Both the position numbers and the translations under genes were made by a program. The notes below the pieces were generated by a model. It was not told the origin of the DNA. It did not search any database and worked only from the letters and a program-made list of their open reading frames with translations. Below are positions 42,804 to 51,596 of a stretch of DNA of 64,000 nucleotides, one piece after another (the stretch's first letter is position 1; each line of letters begins with the position of its first letter). Source of the stretch: Lachnospiraceae bacterium NK3A20 (GTDB lineage Bacteria > Bacillota > Clostridia > Lachnospirales > Lachnospiraceae); the NCBI GenBank assembly GCA_900107575.1, contig FNQX01000019.1:1-64000 (forward strand), written 5' to 3'.

Positions 42804-44989
42804 TGGCAAAGATTCATCGCACGATTGTAGAAGATTATATCAATGCATGTTCCGGCGAAGTTCTGAGAGCTGCCGCCTACACAGCTATGCCGGATATCGC
42901 GCACAGAAAAGCTTCCGAGGAAGATCCAAGGCCCGGATGGGATGAGCTGGATGCGGAGCTTAGGGCGCGGCTTGTCGCGGAGGGCGAGAAGGCGGATGGC
43001 ATGGACTGGCCGCAGCTCCTGGCGTCCGACTACATGGAGTTCTCGGAGAATGGCAATCGCGTGCATTTCGAGGAGAAATATTTCCGAAGGCGCAGGATGC
43101 TCACAGCCCTCGTCATGGCGGAGTGCGCCGAGGCGAAGGGGCGATTCACACCGAAGATCATCGACGGCCTCTACCTGATCCTCGAGGAGACGGGCTGGTG
43201 CCTTCCCGCCCATAATTCTTATCAGAGAGATGGCGAGCACCATATTCTACAGGATCACGTACGCCCGGTGATCGACCTTTTCGCCGGAGAGACGGCGGCG
43301 ATACTGGGCGTCGCGGAGTATCTGCTCCGGCCGGAGCTATGCATGGTGAGTCCGTTCATCTCATCCTACATCAACGAGGAAATCAGGCGCCGCATTGTCA
43401 CGCCGTACCTCTCCCGGCATTTCTGGTGGATGGGCGGCGAGGGACAGATGCTGAACTGGACGCCGTGGATCACGCAGAATGTCCTGCTCGCGGTATTCAC
43501 GAGGCAGGATGGTGTGGTCACGGCGGACGAGAAGGAGAGTATCCTGCGGCAGGCGGCGCTTTCGGTCGACTATTTCCTTGACGAGTATGGGGATGATGGC
43601 TGCTGCTCCGAGGGCGCACAGTATTTCTCACACGCGGGGCTGTGCCTCTTCGGCTGTTTGCATCTGATGCAGCAGCTGGTGAAGTGTGACGGCAGCGCGC
43701 GGCAAGATGGGAAACAGGATAGCACTGGCGTGGGCTCCGCACTGAGAAAACAGCAGGCTCCGCCACAATCGGTGCGGCAGCCTGATGTTTTCTCAGTGCC
43801 GGTTGTGCGCAATATCGCTTCCTATATCGTGAACATGTACGTCGGAGATCAGTATTATATCAACTTCGCAGACTGCTCGCCGTTCCCGGGAAGACGCAGC
43901 GCGCGTGACTATCTCTTCGCGAGAGCAACAGGGAACCGTGTGATGGCGGCTTTTGCGGCAGACGACTACAGGCGGCAGAGCTGGGAGGAGCGGATCGCAC
44001 CGGAGGAAGAGAATCTCTGGTATCACGTGCTGGGAGCGTTCGCGCATGGGGACATGATGACGGAGGCGGCATTGCAGGCCGCGCCGGAAGATGTCTGGTA
44101 CGAGAGCAACGGGCTGATGATCGCGCGGGCGGCGGGGAATGGCAGCAGGTACTGCCTCGCGGCCAAGGCGGGCAACAACGCGGACAGCCACAACCACAAC
44201 GATGTCGGCTCCGTGATTCTGTATAAAAATGAATGTCCTTACCTCATTGATCTCGGGGTCGAAACTTACACGGCAAAGACATTCTCCAAGAACCGGTATG
44301 ACATCTGGACAATGCAGTCGCAGTACCATAACCTGCCAGGTTTCATTGATATTTCGGGCAGCGCGCACCTTGTCATGCAGCACGACGGCGAGGAATACGC
44401 CGCGGCCAATGTGCGGTGTACGCTGTCAGATACAGAGTGTGTTCTGACGGAAGATATTGCGCCGGCCTATCCCGATGAGCGGGTGAGGCACTATGTCAGG
44501 ACGGTGAGACTTGGGAAAACTACATGCGTGAATCGGGATGCGGATGCAGAGGGCAGTGTCAGCGCTGAGGCCGCGGACTGCCTGCCCGCACCGGTTGTCA
44601 TTGAAGATCACTATGACGGCGACCTGCGATGCGTCCTGTCACTGATGACATACGAGGAGCCGAGAGTGAGACGCGCAGGCCATGCCCGGCACGAGGCGGA
44701 TGGGGATGCAGCATCCCAGAAGAACGATGTGTGCAATCCGATGGTAGATCAGAGCGAAGTGGACCCTGCTCAATGCGAGGGGTACAAGCAGTCCTTAGCA
44801 GCGAGCGGTGGACAGCGCTTCGAGATCAGTGTCGGCGATCTCGGGACGATCCGAATCGACGGTGCCGCCAAAGTGGATATGCAGACCTGCCCCATCACCG
44901 ATCCCCGCCTTGCCATCGCATGGCGGCATGACTGTTACCGCATCCTCGTGCACATGGCGGGAGATACGCTGCGGCTGGCAATCGAGTAA
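42803..44989 (+). CDS. Heparinase II/III family protein (polysaccharide lyase-like)
   Basis: A 728-residue protein without a signal peptide, so probably cytosolic. The alpha/alpha-toroid part has LEETGWCLPAHNSYQRDG, WTPWITQNVLLAV and DGCCSEGAQYFSHAG. The beta-sandwich catalytic part has KAGNNADSHNHNDVGSVILY, the heparinase II/III His/Asn motif. Such lyases cut uronic-acid linkages and leave 4,5-unsaturated ends. Two low-complexity insertions are seen (residues ~313-333, formed by a palindrome, and ~630-675). The first ATG (42791) is an alternative. Its start overlaps the stop of the AbiEii remnant. Confidence 0.85.
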   Translation: MAKIHRTIVEDYINACSGEVLRAAAYTAMPDIAHRKASEEDPRPGWDELDAELRARLVAEGEKADGMDWPQLLASDYMEFSENGNRVHFEEKYFRRRRMLTALVMAECAEAKGRFTPKIIDGLYLILEETGWCLPAHNSYQRDGEHHILQDHVRPVIDLFAGETAAILGVAEYLLRPELCMVSPFISSYINEEIRRRIVTPYLSRHFWWMGGEGQMLNWTPWITQNVLLAVFTRQDGVVTADEKESILRQAALSVDYFLDEYGDDGCCSEGAQYFSHAGLCLFGCLHLMQQLVKCDGSARQDGKQDSTGVGSALRKQQAPPQSVRQPDVFSVPVVRNIASYIVNMYVGDQYYINFADCSPFPGRRSARDYLFARATGNRVMAAFAADDYRRQSWEERIAPEEENLWYHVLGAFAHGDMMTEAALQAAPEDVWYESNGLMIARAAGNGSRYCLAAKAGNNADSHNHNDVGSVILYKNECPYLIDLGVETYTAKTFSKNRYDIWTMQSQYHNLPGFIDISGSAHLVMQHDGEEYAAANVRCTLSDTECVLTEDIAPAYPDERVRHYVRTVRLGKTTCVNRDADAEGSVSAEAADCLPAPVVIEDHYDGDLRCVLSLMTYEEPRVRRAGHARHEADGDAASQKNDVCNPMVDQSEVDPAQCEGYKQSLAASGGQRFEISVGDLGTIRIDGAAKVDMQTCPITDPRLAIAWRHDCYRILVHMAGDTLRLAIE
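43740..43798. repeat. Palindromic insertion inside the heparinase-like gene
   Basis: Perfect 13-bp outer arms CACTGAGAAAACA (43740-43752) and TGTTTTCTCAGTG (43786-43798), then CAGGCT/AGCCTG and CCGC/GCGG inside: about 23 paired bases. It keeps the frame and adds ~20 residues between a toroid segment and VVRNIASYIVNMYVGD. Confidence 0.75.
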
Positions 44990-44999
44990 GGGATTGGAG

Positions 45000-45602
45000 T
45001 TACCCTTCAAACGGCCGTACGCGGAGGGCCGCGCCGATACGCGCGCAGATTCTTGCGGCTTCCTCCTGCTCTGCGGGAGAAGTCACCTGGTCGACCACGG
45101 TCATGACAACTTTGGGAACATAAGCCGTGCAGTGCTGTGCGAAATCCAGCATTGCCTGCCAGGAGCCGATGCCGAATTTCGAGCGAGTCAGCCGCAGGTA
45201 CGCTTCCGGATTGTTCGCGTTGAGGCTGACAGAGACCGTGTCGATGAGACCCTTGAGCTTCGGCGCCGTATCTTCGCCGTGGATGAGGTCTGACAGACCA
45301 TTCGTATTGATGCGGATGGGGATGGAATAGTTGGCCTTAAGCCACCTCGCAACAGCCAGCAGATCATCCAGGCGTTCCGTCGGCTCACCATAGCCGCAGA
45401 AGACCACCTCATCCTTGCTGTCAAGATCCCATGTTTTCAGACTCTCACAGATTTCCTCCACCGTGGGCTCCCGATCGAGCCAGAGAGAATCGGATCCGTA
45501 CACGCCCGGGCCATTCTGCCGCAGGCAGAACGTGCAGGCGCAGGGACAGCGGTTCGTGAGATTGACATAAACACCATTTCTGACAGGATACGTGATTGTC
45601 AT
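45000..45602 (-). CDS. Radical SAM protein, TatD-associated type
   Basis: A 200-residue radical-SAM enzyme. The cluster motif is C-x3-C-x2-C in NRCPCACTFCLR, preceded by VRNGVYVNLTNRC; the SAM-binding GCGEPT-like block is VFCGYGEPTERLDDLL and RINTNGLSDLIHGED follows. This short form usually neighbours a TatD DNase gene; none is present here, so its substrate is unknown. Inverted arms ATTCTAATG / CATTAGAAT upstream (45628-45670) may be its operator. It converges on the heparinase-like gene, leaving ten bases between stops. Confidence 0.85.
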   Translation of the reverse strand: MTITYPVRNGVYVNLTNRCPCACTFCLRQNGPGVYGSDSLWLDREPTVEEICESLKTWDLDSKDEVVFCGYGEPTERLDDLLAVARWLKANYSIPIRINTNGLSDLIHGEDTAPKLKGLIDTVSVSLNANNPEAYLRLTRSKFGIGSWQAMLDFAQHCTAYVPKVVMTVVDQVTSPAEQEEAARICARIGAALRVRPFEG

Positions 45603-45627
45603 GTATCTACCTCCTTCACATTCTCAT

Positions 45628-45670
45628 ATTCTAATGACAGAAATCTATTCGCGGTCTTTTACATTAGAAT
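45628..45670. promoter_or_regulatory. Inverted repeat in a divergent promoter region
   Basis: ATTCTAATG (45628-45636) and CATTAGAAT (45662-45670) are exact 9-bp inverted arms 25 bases apart, between the radical-SAM gene and the discoidin-like gene. Nothing else is recognised in the 237-bp gap apart from a further CTAGAATTG at about 45772. Confidence 0.45.
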
Positions 45671-45839
45671 TGCAAAGTTAACAGACTTCTTGCCTCGAAA
45701 CTATACGCTGCTTTCCATCCGAAATCAACAGGAAAACGGTCAGAACAGCGTGGACGGAGAGCAGCGTACACACTAGAATTGAAGTGAATTTGGAATGTGG
45801 TGTGTAGCGATCTTTTTGTCGCGGCAGAAAGGGAGATTC

Positions 45840-46757
45840 ATGCGGATTACGATTTATAACGACTGGGATCTTGTTCCGAAGGCAACAGCTTCGGGAGAGG
45901 AAGAGGCCATACTGGCCTGGGATGGAGAATACCGGAACGGGGATGTGATCGAGTTCTCCGGGATGGAGGCGGGACAGTTCTATGTGGTCAGTGTCGATCC
46001 GGCGGTCGGTGAGGCACTCGTGTATATCACGGCGGACACGGTGCGCTACAAAGTGTCGTTCTACGAGAAGAAGACAAGCTATAACCCGCTGGCCTTTACA
46101 GGGAACCGGCACTATGTCGCGATCCGCAGGGCGGAAGAGACAGAGGTGAGGCGCCGCCGGAATCTCGCGCTGAATCCGTTCGACCAGCATGAGGAGACTG
46201 TCTATGACGGCACCACAGCCAGTCACAGGTCAGAGATCATCGGTGGCATCGGTACGATAACAGGAGAAGGAACCGGCGCCGGGGGCAGGATCGTGGGCTG
46301 CCCGCCTCATGTTTTCCCGCACGCCAGTGCGAACGTAGAGACCAGAGGAGAGGCGGTGTTCCAGGCGCGCAACGCAATCGACGGCGTGAAAGCGGCGATC
46401 GGACACGGCGAGTGGCCGTACGAGTCCTGGGGGATCAACCGGCAGGATGACGCGGAATTCATGCTGGAGTTTGGCCGACCTGTCAACATGGAAGAGATTC
46501 GTCTCTATACGAGGGCGGATTTCCCACACGATAACTGGTGGCGTGAGGCGACGTTCACCTTCTCTGACGGTACGAAGATGACGGTACCGATGGAGAAACT
46601 CATACAGAAACCGCACATCGTGCCAACGCCGGGGCTGCATGGTATTACATGGCTGAAGCTGGGAACGCTCATCCGGGCGGATGATCCGAGCCCCTTCCCC
46701 GCTCTGACGCAGATTGAGGTCTATGGCCGGGAGACGGGTGTCTCGGACTTGCTCTGA
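45840..46757 (+). CDS. Discoidin-like carbohydrate-binding protein, cytosolic
   Basis: A 305-residue protein with no signal peptide. The first ~100 residues form a beta-rich module (MRITIYNDWDLVPKATASGE, GQFYVVSVDPAVGEALVYIT). The C-terminal ~160 residues resemble F5/8 type C (discoidin) domains: FQARNAIDGV, ESWGINRQDDAEFMLEFGRP, IRLYTRADFPHDNWWREATF. It may bind uronides inside the cell or act with the neighbouring enzymes; no catalytic motif was found. AAAGGGAG precedes ATG 45840. Its 3' end overlaps that of the convergent yesN-like gene by 37 bp. Confidence 0.7.
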   Translation: MRITIYNDWDLVPKATASGEEEAILAWDGEYRNGDVIEFSGMEAGQFYVVSVDPAVGEALVYITADTVRYKVSFYEKKTSYNPLAFTGNRHYVAIRRAEETEVRRRRNLALNPFDQHEETVYDGTTASHRSEIIGGIGTITGEGTGAGGRIVGCPPHVFPHASANVETRGEAVFQARNAIDGVKAAIGHGEWPYESWGINRQDDAEFMLEFGRPVNMEEIRLYTRADFPHDNWWREATFTFSDGTKMTVPMEKLIQKPHIVPTPGLHGITWLKLGTLIRADDPSPFPALTQIEVYGRETGVSDLL

Positions 46758-48037
46758 ATGTATTCGCGGGGAGAGTGCCCGTCGATTTTCTTGAACACTT
46801 TGGAGAAATAGTAGGCGGATTCAAACCCCAGGGCGTCGGCGACCTCATAGATTCTCATATCGCCGGAGAGGAGCATCTCTTTTGCCTTCTCTATCTTCCT
46901 GACATTGACGTATTCGGAGAAACCGATGTCGGTATTCTTCTTGAAGATGACCGAGAGGTAGGCAGGCGAGAGACCGAAGGCTTCCGCGACTTCCGAGAGC
47001 TGCAGCCGGCCATTCAGGTTCTTATCAATGTATTCCTGAATCGATGCGATCAGCTTGTCCTTGCCGGAGCGGCGGTTGGCGCCAACGATATGCGAGAACA
47101 GGCGGACCGGGTGAGCATCATCTGCCTGGCCTTCGGCCGTCCGTGCTTCCTCATAGGAGGTCGGAATCTCCATCGCGTCGGAGACAACGGTCCCGATGCC
47201 GAACAGCAGCGGCACGTTGAAATAGTTCTGAATCATACTGCGTGCGCTGTCGATGGCTTCTTCCACCTGGCGCATGACGTCTGCGATCGGCCGGGTCTTA
47301 CCGAAATAGAAGACGATCGCGAAATGCCGGGTATCAATGGAGACGGTAAGGCAGGGGAAATAGCGCTCCACGATCTCTTTCGACATCGAAAGGCAGGAGG
47401 AGTAGAGCGTCAGCAGGCGTTTGTTCCCATCCTCGGGATCGGATGAGTTTCCGATCGCATCCGCGTTGATCTGACAGTAGACGAGAAGAAACCTGTCATA
47501 GTGCGAGAAGGGAAGCTCGAGGTCAGCCGCCTCCTGATAGAAACTGTCCTGGTCTGTGACAAGATGGGAGAAGAGGCGCAGCATGAATTTCTGCCGGAAC
47601 TCTTCGAGAGAGACCGGCGCCGCGGCACCTGCCGCAGTCTCTGCCTTTCGATTCGCGTCCACACGGCGGATGGCACGGTTCAACGCATCCGTCAGCGTAC
47701 GATTATCCAACTCTATTTTGACAAGATAGTCCACCGCTTCACAGGAGAGCGCAGCGCGCACCATGTCGAACTCTTCGTATGCCGTCAGCATGATGAAGGC
47801 AGGGACGGCACCATATTTCCTGCTGCAGGCAGACAGCAGTTCCAATCCGCTCATGACAGGCATACGGATATCCGCGATCACGATGTCAGGGTGGAGATTG
47901 TCTATCATATTCAGGGCATCTTTCCCGTTCGTGGCGGTGCCGGACACCCGGATATTATCTGAATGGCTGCGCTCCAGCATGGCCTGCAGGCCCACCTGGA
48001 CGAGCGGTTCATCATCCACGATCAACAGTTTATACAT
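46721..48037 (-). CDS. YesN-type response regulator with AraC DNA-binding domain
   Basis: A 438-residue regulator. The receiver has acidic pocket VDDEP, phospho-acceptor aspartate in PDIVIADIRMPVMSG and lysine in VDYLVKIEL. A linker of ~180 residues leads to an AraC helix-turn-helix pair (LQLSEVAEAFGLSPAYLSVIF, RIYEVADALGFESAYYFSKVF, HSPREYIQSK). It is co-transcribed with the kinase gene three bases upstream and divergent from the sugar ABC importer, which it probably activates. Confidence 0.92.
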   Translation of the reverse strand: MYKLLIVDDEPLVQVGLQAMLERSHSDNIRVSGTATNGKDALNMIDNLHPDIVIADIRMPVMSGLELLSACSRKYGAVPAFIMLTAYEEFDMVRAALSCEAVDYLVKIELDNRTLTDALNRAIRRVDANRKAETAAGAAAPVSLEEFRQKFMLRLFSHLVTDQDSFYQEAADLELPFSHYDRFLLVYCQINADAIGNSSDPEDGNKRLLTLYSSCLSMSKEIVERYFPCLTVSIDTRHFAIVFYFGKTRPIADVMRQVEEAIDSARSMIQNYFNVPLLFGIGTVVSDAMEIPTSYEEARTAEGQADDAHPVRLFSHIVGANRRSGKDKLIASIQEYIDKNLNGRLQLSEVAEAFGLSPAYLSVIFKKNTDIGFSEYVNVRKIEKAKEMLLSGDMRIYEVADALGFESAYYFSKVFKKIDGHSPREYIQSKSETPVSRP

Positions 48038-48040
48038 AAG

Positions 48041-49819
48041 CTAATGTTCCTCCTGCGTCTGGCTGTCCTCTGCTGCTCTGACAGGAAGCGTGAACAGCAT
48101 GGTAGTGAATTCTCCGATCCTGCTGGTAATGGTAATCCCATACTGTTCGCCGAAGGAGAACCGAATGCGTTTATTCACATTGGAGACGCCGACATGGCGG
48201 AAGAAATCGTTCGCCTCCTTACTCTCGCCGCTCAGAACCTTCCGGATCATTTCATCATCCATGCCGACGCCGTTGTCGGTCACGGCGATCTTCAGCGTGT
48301 TGTCATCGCCCCGGTAAACGTGAATCGTGATCATTCCGGCATTGCCCTTGGGCTCGATTCCATGGAAAATGGCATTCTCTACAATGGGCTGCAATGAGAA
48401 ACGGTTGACCTTGGATGAGAGAAGCGATTCATCGTCAATTCTGTAATCCAGGGAGATGGTGCCGCCATAGCGATATTTCATGATCGTGAAATAGTCGTTG
48501 ACGAGGGCGATCTCATCCTTCAGCGGGATCAGATGCTCTGTTCCTTTGGATATATTCTTGAGCAGCCTTGAGAGCGCGGTGGAGATGTCGGCAATGCCGC
48601 CGGCTCCCTGAATCGAAGCCATCCATTTAATCGTATTCAGCGTATTGTACATGAAATGCGGATTGATCTGGGATTGCAGAATCTCGTACGCGAGCTCCTG
48701 TTTCTGTTTCTCATCCTGTACCCGTTTCTCCATGAAGGCCTGCACATTTTCCGAAAGGGTATTGATGCCGCGGCCGATATCGCCCAGCTCATTGTCCCAT
48801 TCTATGGAAGGATCGCGGCTGAAATCTCCTTCGCCCACCTTCCGGATCTTGTTCGTGAGGGATGTCACCGGGATTGAGATGACATGCCGCAGGAACAGGG
48901 CGAGGAGGATGCCGGCAAGGAAAATGAGCAGGAAGATCATCACGACGATGCCGATGTAATATCGTTGCCGGGATGAGGCTTCCTTCTCCGGAGGGATCAT
49001 GGAGATGTCCCATGGCGCCGCGGAGAGATGATAGGTCATCACATCAGACGGCACATCGCACGCGAGCAGTTCTCCGTCACGATATTGGTAAGAGTGGCCT
49101 TCTCCCAGCGTGATATACAGACCCGTGGTATCCGGGGTGTGGACGCTGGCAAGCCTGTCGGTGATCATGGAAGTGGAGAGCTCCAGATAGGTCCAGCCAA
49201 GCACCCTGGAGGAAGATGTGCTTTCGATGGGGCGCAGGATGGGAATGATCTTTACCCGTGAATGAGAATTCAGAGGATTGTCCGACAGGCCGATCCATGC
49301 GTAGTCATCTGCCTTCATGAGAGGAGCGTAAAAGGGGGCAGCCTTTAGTTTCTGTGTGAGGTCTTTGTTGGAATAGGAATTGGACCCGGGGACAGTCTGA
49401 ATATAAGTGGCGCCGTTATTGGCGGAGATGACAGCGCGGCCGACGTAGTTGCGGGCTTCGGAGCTGTTGAACTCATCGTTGAGCCTCTCCCAGGTTGTCA
49501 TGGTCAGCTGCCGGGAGCCGCGGCTCACTACGCTGGAGGAGGCAGCGGTAGCGGACTGCAGGTAGGAGCCAATCGTAGGGTCAATCTGAATCCAGCTGGC
49601 GAACATCAGGATACTCTGCAAATCCTTGTCAATTTCCCTCCCGACCAGCTGCAGGGTCGACTGGGCAGACTGGCGTCTGGATAACTCGAGGTATCTGCGG
49701 GAGATCGCATAAGTTGCGCCGGCAGCGAGCAGCGCGACAGCCAGAGAGAAGATCATGGCCATCAGGATCACCTGCAGACGGATGGATTTGAATTGTTTCT
49801 TCCAATAATAAGTTCTCAT
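48041..49819 (-). CDS. YesM-type sensor histidine kinase
   Basis: A 592-residue membrane kinase. Two transmembrane helices (~17-40 and ~289-312) flank a ~250-residue extracellular sensor of dCache type. A HAMP linker (RHVISIPVTSLTNKIRKVGE) is followed by the LytS/YesM-type kinase box EILQSQINPHFMYNTLNTIK and an ATPase domain (LQPIVENAIFHGIEPK, TDNGVGMDDE). Such sensors read sugar or solute-binding-protein signals at the surface. It pairs with the adjacent YesN-type regulator. Confidence 0.93.
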   Translation of the reverse strand: MRTYYWKKQFKSIRLQVILMAMIFSLAVALLAAGATYAISRRYLELSRRQSAQSTLQLVGREIDKDLQSILMFASWIQIDPTIGSYLQSATAASSSVVSRGSRQLTMTTWERLNDEFNSSEARNYVGRAVISANNGATYIQTVPGSNSYSNKDLTQKLKAAPFYAPLMKADDYAWIGLSDNPLNSHSRVKIIPILRPIESTSSSRVLGWTYLELSTSMITDRLASVHTPDTTGLYITLGEGHSYQYRDGELLACDVPSDVMTYHLSAAPWDISMIPPEKEASSRQRYYIGIVVMIFLLIFLAGILLALFLRHVISIPVTSLTNKIRKVGEGDFSRDPSIEWDNELGDIGRGINTLSENVQAFMEKRVQDEKQKQELAYEILQSQINPHFMYNTLNTIKWMASIQGAGGIADISTALSRLLKNISKGTEHLIPLKDEIALVNDYFTIMKYRYGGTISLDYRIDDESLLSSKVNRFSLQPIVENAIFHGIEPKGNAGMITIHVYRGDDNTLKIAVTDNGVGMDDEMIRKVLSGESKEANDFFRHVGVSNVNKRIRFSFGEQYGITITSRIGEFTTMLFTLPVRAAEDSQTQEEH

Positions 49820-50065
49820 ACATTCAATTTTACGCTATGGGGTGGGGGATGCAACGAAAGAGGAGCGCGCAAACGGGCACGACATCCGAATTCGTAAAAA
49901 ATTACAGGAAGTGATAAAGAAAGTGCAGGTTCGTCGCAGAAGCGTTAAATCGTAGAGCATCTTTCGAAAATACTGCATCCCGTATTGCCGGTGACGGGAC
50001 TAGACTGAATTTATCGGAAATGGCCTTGCCAGGGGGCAGGGCTGATACTATCAAGGGAGGTTGCT
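49820..50065. promoter_or_regulatory. Divergent control region, yesMN / sugar importer
   Basis: A 246-bp gap between the kinase gene and the binding-protein gene, with purine-rich tracts and the GGGAGG ribosome-binding site of the importer at its end. No exact operator could be assigned. It is the logical binding place for the YesN-type activator. Confidence 0.4.
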
Positions 50066-51436
50066 ATGAGAAAGAGAATCGTCAGTGTTGTACTCGCAGG
50101 ACTGATGGCAGGTATGACGATCATGGGCTGCGGGAGTTCCTCTTCTGCAACAGCGGATCAGGCGCCGGCAGATGAGAGCGCGACATCAGCCGGAACAGAG
50201 ACGTCCGCAGCAGCGACAGAAGCCGCAGATACAGAGAGCGGTGAAGAGGTAACACTCAAATGGGCACTGTGGGATATTTCCAGTACCGTGTATTACCAGC
50301 CGCTGATTGATGCGTTTGAGGCGGAGCATCCCGATATCAAGATCGAAATGGTAGACCTTGGTTCTACGGATTATTCGACGGTACTGGGCACGCAGCTGTC
50401 CGGCTCGGGCTCGGATTTCGATGTTGTCACGATCAAGGATGTGCCCGGCTATATGACACTCGTGAACAAGGGTGTTCTGACCAATCTGAATGACAAGATC
50501 TCAGCGGATGGAATTGATCTGTCCCAGTATGGCGGCGTTACGGATCAGGTAACGATTGACGGCAATCTCTATGAGCTGCCCTTCCGTTCGGATATCTGGG
50601 TTCTGTTCTACAACAAGGATGTTTTCGACAAAGCCGGGGTTTCCTATCCCACCAATGACATGACCTGGGAGCGGTACGATGAGATCGCCAGGAGCCTGAC
50701 AGATACGACGGCCGGTGCGGAAGTATACGGCGCGCACTATCACACCTGGAGATCCACTGTAATGCTGGACGGCATCCTCGACGGGCAGCATTCCGCAGTA
50801 GATGGCACCTACGACTGGACAAAGCCCTACTACGAGATGGTAGTGAAGGAGCAGCAGGACGGCGTCTGCCAGGATTATGCGACCCTGAAAACACAAGGTC
50901 TGCATTACTCTGATGCCTTTGCGCAGGGAAATGTCGGCATGATGAACATGGGCTCCTGGTTCATCGCGACGCTGATCCAGAAGATCAAAGACGGAGAATA
51001 CACGGACTGCACGAATTGGGGCATGGTGAAATATCCTCACGCGGATGGCGTAGAGCCCGGATCGACGCTCGGCACGATCACCGCACTCTCACTTCCCACC
51101 TCTGCACCTCATCCGGATGAAGCCTGGGAGTTCATCAAGTTCGTTTCCGGCGAAAAGGGAGCGGAAGTCATGGCTTCCACAGGGAATATTCCGGCGATGA
51201 CGAACGATGATATTGTCAACTCGATCGCTTCCATGGATGGGTTCCCGCAGGATGACACTTCCAAAGACGCACTGGTAACCTCCAATGTTTATCTGGAGAT
51301 GCCTGCGAATGATAAGTCTTCCGAGATCGAGGAAGTGCTGAACAATGAGCATGATCTCATCATGACGGAGTCGGAATCGGTGGATGAAGGCATCCAGAAC
51401 ATGAACGATGGTGTCCAGGCAATTCTCGCGGAGTAG
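50066..51436 (+). CDS. ABC sugar transporter, solute-binding lipoprotein
   Basis: A 456-residue extracellular binding protein. The type II signal ends at C22 (MTIMGCGSSSSA), followed by a Ser/Thr/Ala/Glu spacer and a family-1 fold (LIDAFEAEHPDIKIEMVDLG, NLYELPFRSDIWVLFYNKDVF, MNMGSWFIATLIQKI). It would capture oligosaccharides, here probably uronic-acid-containing ones judged from the neighbours, and deliver them to the two permeases downstream. GGGAGG is five bases before the ATG. The ATPase gene is not in the window; a shared MsmK-type ATPase is likely. Confidence 0.92.
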   Translation: MRKRIVSVVLAGLMAGMTIMGCGSSSSATADQAPADESATSAGTETSAAATEAADTESGEEVTLKWALWDISSTVYYQPLIDAFEAEHPDIKIEMVDLGSTDYSTVLGTQLSGSGSDFDVVTIKDVPGYMTLVNKGVLTNLNDKISADGIDLSQYGGVTDQVTIDGNLYELPFRSDIWVLFYNKDVFDKAGVSYPTNDMTWERYDEIARSLTDTTAGAEVYGAHYHTWRSTVMLDGILDGQHSAVDGTYDWTKPYYEMVVKEQQDGVCQDYATLKTQGLHYSDAFAQGNVGMMNMGSWFIATLIQKIKDGEYTDCTNWGMVKYPHADGVEPGSTLGTITALSLPTSAPHPDEAWEFIKFVSGEKGAEVMASTGNIPAMTNDDIVNSIASMDGFPQDDTSKDALVTSNVYLEMPANDKSSEIEEVLNNEHDLIMTESESVDEGIQNMNDGVQAILAE

Positions 51437-51521
51437 CGCCGGACAGAATAGGAACCGTCTGCACATTTGCCTTTGCAGGACCAAAGATTGCAGATAGAAA
51501 AGGTGCAGGCACCGATCACTT

Positions 51522-51565
51522 CAGGCACCTGGGGGACAGGGTCATCCCTGCTCCCCGGGTGCCTG
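51522..51565 (+). other. Stable mRNA hairpin between binding protein and permease genes
   Basis: CAGGCACC (51522-51529) pairs with GGTGCCTG (51558-51565) and inner GGGG/CCCC and GGG/CCC pairs extend it. It lacks a proper T-run. Such structures typically protect the binding-protein mRNA and lower permease expression. Confidence 0.7.
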
Positions 51566-51596
51566 TTTCCATGGAACAGTCAGGGGGAAATCTATT

